In this document: piece by piece, positions 5,209 through 6,470 of the stretch
Layout: each line of letters starts with the position of its first letter
Position numbering within the stretch: the stretch's first letter is position 1
Source: Actinomycetota bacterium
GTDB taxonomy: Bacteria > Actinomycetota > Thermoleophilia > Miltoncostaeales > Miltoncostaeaceae
Direction of reading: 5' to 3'
Assembly: GCA_005800465.1 (NCBI GenBank)
Contig: SYFI01000135.1
Location: 1-6,470 of the forward strand
Length of the DNA: 6,470 bases
The notes under the pieces: generated by a model
Database searches by the model: none
What the model saw: the letters and a program-made list of their open reading frames with translations, nothing else
What the model was told of the DNA's origin: nothing
Translations under genes and position numbers: made by a program

Positions 5209-6263
5209 GCGCGGTCATCGTGCTGGAGGACGGTCTGGTGCTGCTGGCGCGCGCTGCGGGTGCGCGCGGAACTGCACTTGGCGAAATGGTTTTCACCACC
5301 GGCATGAATGGCTACCAGGAGGCGATCACCGACCCGTCATACATGGGGCAGATTCTCACCTTCAGCGCTCCCATGATTGGCAATTACGGCACAGGTGACC
5401 GGTGTCTCGAGAGCCCGCGCGTGTGGCCGGAGGCGGTTGTCGCCACGCGCATCGGCGACTCCCCGGGGGTGGCGGGTGGCACGGGGTTCAGGTCGTGGCT
5501 CATCGCGCAGGGCGTGGTGGCGGTGGAGGACGCCGACACCAGGCGCCTTGTACGCCATCTGCGCGACAACGGCGCCATGCGCGGCGGGGTAAGTACCGAG
5601 ATGGGCGCTGAGGAGCTTCTGGCGTTGGTGCGCGAGCACCCGTCGCTCGACGGTCGCGACCTCGCGTCGCAGGCCGCCGGGGTTGCCCGCACGTTGGGCG
5701 ACGATGGCCCCCGCATCGTGGCGGTGGACTGCGGTATGAAGGAGGGGATCCTGCGCGGACTCGCCGGAGCCGGGATGCGCGTTGAAGTGGTACCGGCCGG
5801 CATTACGGCGGGTGAGATTCTCGCCCTCGGCCCCGACGGGGTGTTCATCTCCAACGGACCCGGTGATCCGGCTGCGGTCACGCCAGTCATTGAGGCGGTC
5901 CGGGGCGTGCTGGGTCAGGTTCCGCTGTTCGGCATCTGCCTTGGCCATCAGATGCTGGCCCATGCCCTTGGGCTACGCACCGAGAAGTTGCCGTTCGGGC
6001 ACCGTGGCGCCAATCACCCCGTTCGGCGAGCAGAGGACGGAGTTGTGGAGATCACTGTGCAAAACCATGGATACGCGGTGGCAGCAGATTCACTGCCGGA
6101 CGGGGTGCAGGTCACCCGCACCAGTCTTTTCGATGGGTCGGTGGAGGGCCTGGCCGCTCCCGAGTTGCTGGCGGCATCGGTGCAGTACCACCCCGAGGCG
6201 AGGCCGGGGCCGCATGACGCGGCCTACCTATTCCGCTCGTTCCGCGATCGGGTGGTGGCCTGA
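5205..6263 (+). CDS. carA: Carbamoyl phosphate synthase small (glutaminase) subunit
   Basis: Hydrolyses glutamine and passes ammonia to CarB for carbamoyl phosphate, which feeds both PyrB and arginine synthesis. The N-terminal CPSase small-chain domain (about 1-150) includes GEMVFTTGMNGYQEAITDPSY (27-47). The C-terminal class I glutamine amidotransferase domain has ISNGPGDP (215-222), the nucleophile Cys245 in GICLGHQ, FGHRGANHPV (264-273), QNHGYAV (286-292) and His329/Glu331 in YHPEA. Length of 352 is slightly short but complete. The usual DxGxKxNILR strand reads DCGMKEGILR (175-184). No clear SD precedes the ATG, so initiation probably relies on coupling through the ATGA overlap with the upstream hydrolase. 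The stop overlaps the carB start as TGATG. Confidence 0.96.
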   Translation: MSAVIVLEDGLVLLARAAGARGTALGEMVFTTGMNGYQEAITDPSYMGQILTFSAPMIGNYGTGDRCLESPRVWPEAVVATRIGDSPGVAGGTGFRSWLIAQGVVAVEDADTRRLVRHLRDNGAMRGGVSTEMGAEELLALVREHPSLDGRDLASQAAGVARTLGDDGPRIVAVDCGMKEGILRGLAGAGMRVEVVPAGITAGEILALGPDGVFISNGPGDPAAVTPVIEAVRGVLGQVPLFGICLGHQMLAHALGLRTEKLPFGHRGANHPVRRAEDGVVEITVQNHGYAVAADSLPDGVQVTRTSLFDGSVEGLAAPELLAASVQYHPEARPGPHDAAYLFRSFRDRVVA

Positions 6264-6358
6264 TGCCCGCACGCACGGACCTCAAGACCATCATGGTGAT
6301 CGGATCCGGGCCCATCATCATTGGTCAGGCGGGTGAGTTCGACTACTCGGGAACCCAG
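6263..6358 (+). CDS. carB: Carbamoyl phosphate synthase large subunit, first 32 codons only (interrupted)
   Basis: The frame begins MPARTDLKTIMVIGSGPIII and reaches GQAGEFDYSGTQ, the conserved N-terminal pre-ATP-grasp motif of CarB, which makes carbamoyl phosphate in two ATP-dependent steps. In intact proteins (about 1,070-1,100 residues) GTQ is followed by an ACKALRxEG-like helix. Here identity is lost immediately after Gln32 and composition changes sharply. The frame stays open by chance or by an unrelated coding frame to TGA at 6461-6463, giving a false 66-residue product. The ATG overlaps the carA stop by one base (TGATG). I treat the break as a probable assembly junction and not as a real truncated enzyme, because loss of CarB would disable the operon. 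Confidence 0.9.
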
Positions 6359-6463
6359 GGGAACATCTGCCAAGGAGGCACTTTAAAAAAAATCCCTTTG
6401 AGCTTAGACAAAAAAATCAAACCTATAGCCGAAAATATTATAAAAATTTTTGAAACAATATGA
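6359..6463 (+). pseudogene. Possible fragment of a GshB/RimK-type ATP-grasp ligase (low confidence)
   Basis: In the frame continuing from carB, the tail encodes GNICQGGTLKKIPLS followed by a lysine/isoleucine-rich helix ending IFETI and a TGA. The pattern GNxxxGG, then four residues, then PL[ST], then a basic helix resembles the region RGNLAAGG...PLT of glutathione synthetase GshB, and RimK-like enzymes have a similar block. In those proteins the chain continues into a 'FVGxDxI' strand, so the stop here would be premature. The +1-shifted frame reads MKKA from ATG 6460, which could continue the helix if one or two bases are wrong. Alternatively, the gene truly ends here and ATG 6460 starts the next gene through an ATGA overlap. 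Amino-acid usage fits a low-GC bacterium. Confidence 0.3.
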
Positions 6464-6470
6464 AAAAAGC
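6359..6470 (+). other. AT-rich foreign tail after a sharp composition break
   Basis: From about 6359 the sequence no longer encodes CarB. From 6381 to 6470 only 21 of 90 bases are G or C, with A-runs of 6-8, against roughly two-thirds G+C for the rest of the window. The exact joint lies within about 6357-6380, because GGGGAAC at 6358-6364 could belong to either side. No inverted repeats, target duplication or att-like sequence is visible at the joint. A chimeric contig end is the simplest explanation. Confidence 0.8.

Noticed and set aside
6263..6463. A complete 66-residue plus-strand protein
   Set aside because: Its first half is the CarB N-terminus and its second half is AT-rich unrelated sequence, so it is a chimera and not a real small protein.
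1..6470. CRISPR array, insertion sequence, prophage or toxin-antitoxin pair
   Set aside because: No regularly spaced repeats, transposase or integrase motifs, or terminal inverted repeats were seen; the window is mostly core metabolic genes with no unexplained gap over 100 bases.

Overview
The window is GC-rich (roughly two-thirds G+C by eye), densely packed bacterial DNA, except for the last ~110 bases, which are AT-rich and look foreign. The gene order pyrR-pyrB-pyrC-x-carA-carB, the short ATGA/GTGA overlaps, the GTG and TTG starts, and the PyrR-binding RNA hairpin next to the first Shine-Dalgarno (SD) sequence all suggest an actinobacterium. The metallophosphoesterase resembles those I associate with Thermoleophilia-like lineages, but that placement is inference. 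The abrupt low-GC end suggests a metagenome-assembled contig with a chimeric end.

Region 1 (1-1732) is a small RNA-metabolism cluster. A tRNA-Arg(CCG) gene with no encoded CCA is followed 18 nt later by a TTG-started metallophosphoesterase gene and then by rnz, the tRNA 3'-processing endonuclease. No terminator is visible between them, so the tRNA and the enzyme predicted to mature its 3' end probably share a transcript. At the left edge a second metallophosphoesterase begins on the minus strand. Its first 13 residues nearly match those of the plus-strand copy, so two paralogues flank the tRNA back to back. A small symmetric TACACTA/TAGTGTA element between them could serve as a -10 in both directions.

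Region 2 (1708-1821) is the pyr leader. The rnz stop codon lies inside a well-formed PyrR-binding hairpin (hexaloop CUGUGA, four-base 5' bulge). The lower stem of this hairpin pairs with the SD sequence of a 16-codon leader ORF. The leader ORF ends 4 nt before the pyrR start and contains two further small hairpins. This suggests repression at the level of translation, passed to pyrR by coupling.

Region 3 (1822-6358) is the de novo UMP operon: pyrR, pyrB (aspartate transcarbamylase), pyrC (dihydroorotase), an ISOC1/2-like isochorismatase-superfamily hydrolase, carA, and the first 32 codons of carB. All five gene junctions overlap by 1-4 nt, so one leader switch could set the output of the whole chain, including the uncharacterised hydrolase.

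Region 4 (6359-6470) breaks CarB just after its conserved EFDYSGTQ motif. It continues into sequence of about 23% G+C that encodes what may be a fragment of a GshB/RimK-type ATP-grasp enzyme. This is most likely an assembly chimera, so carB should be treated as truncated.
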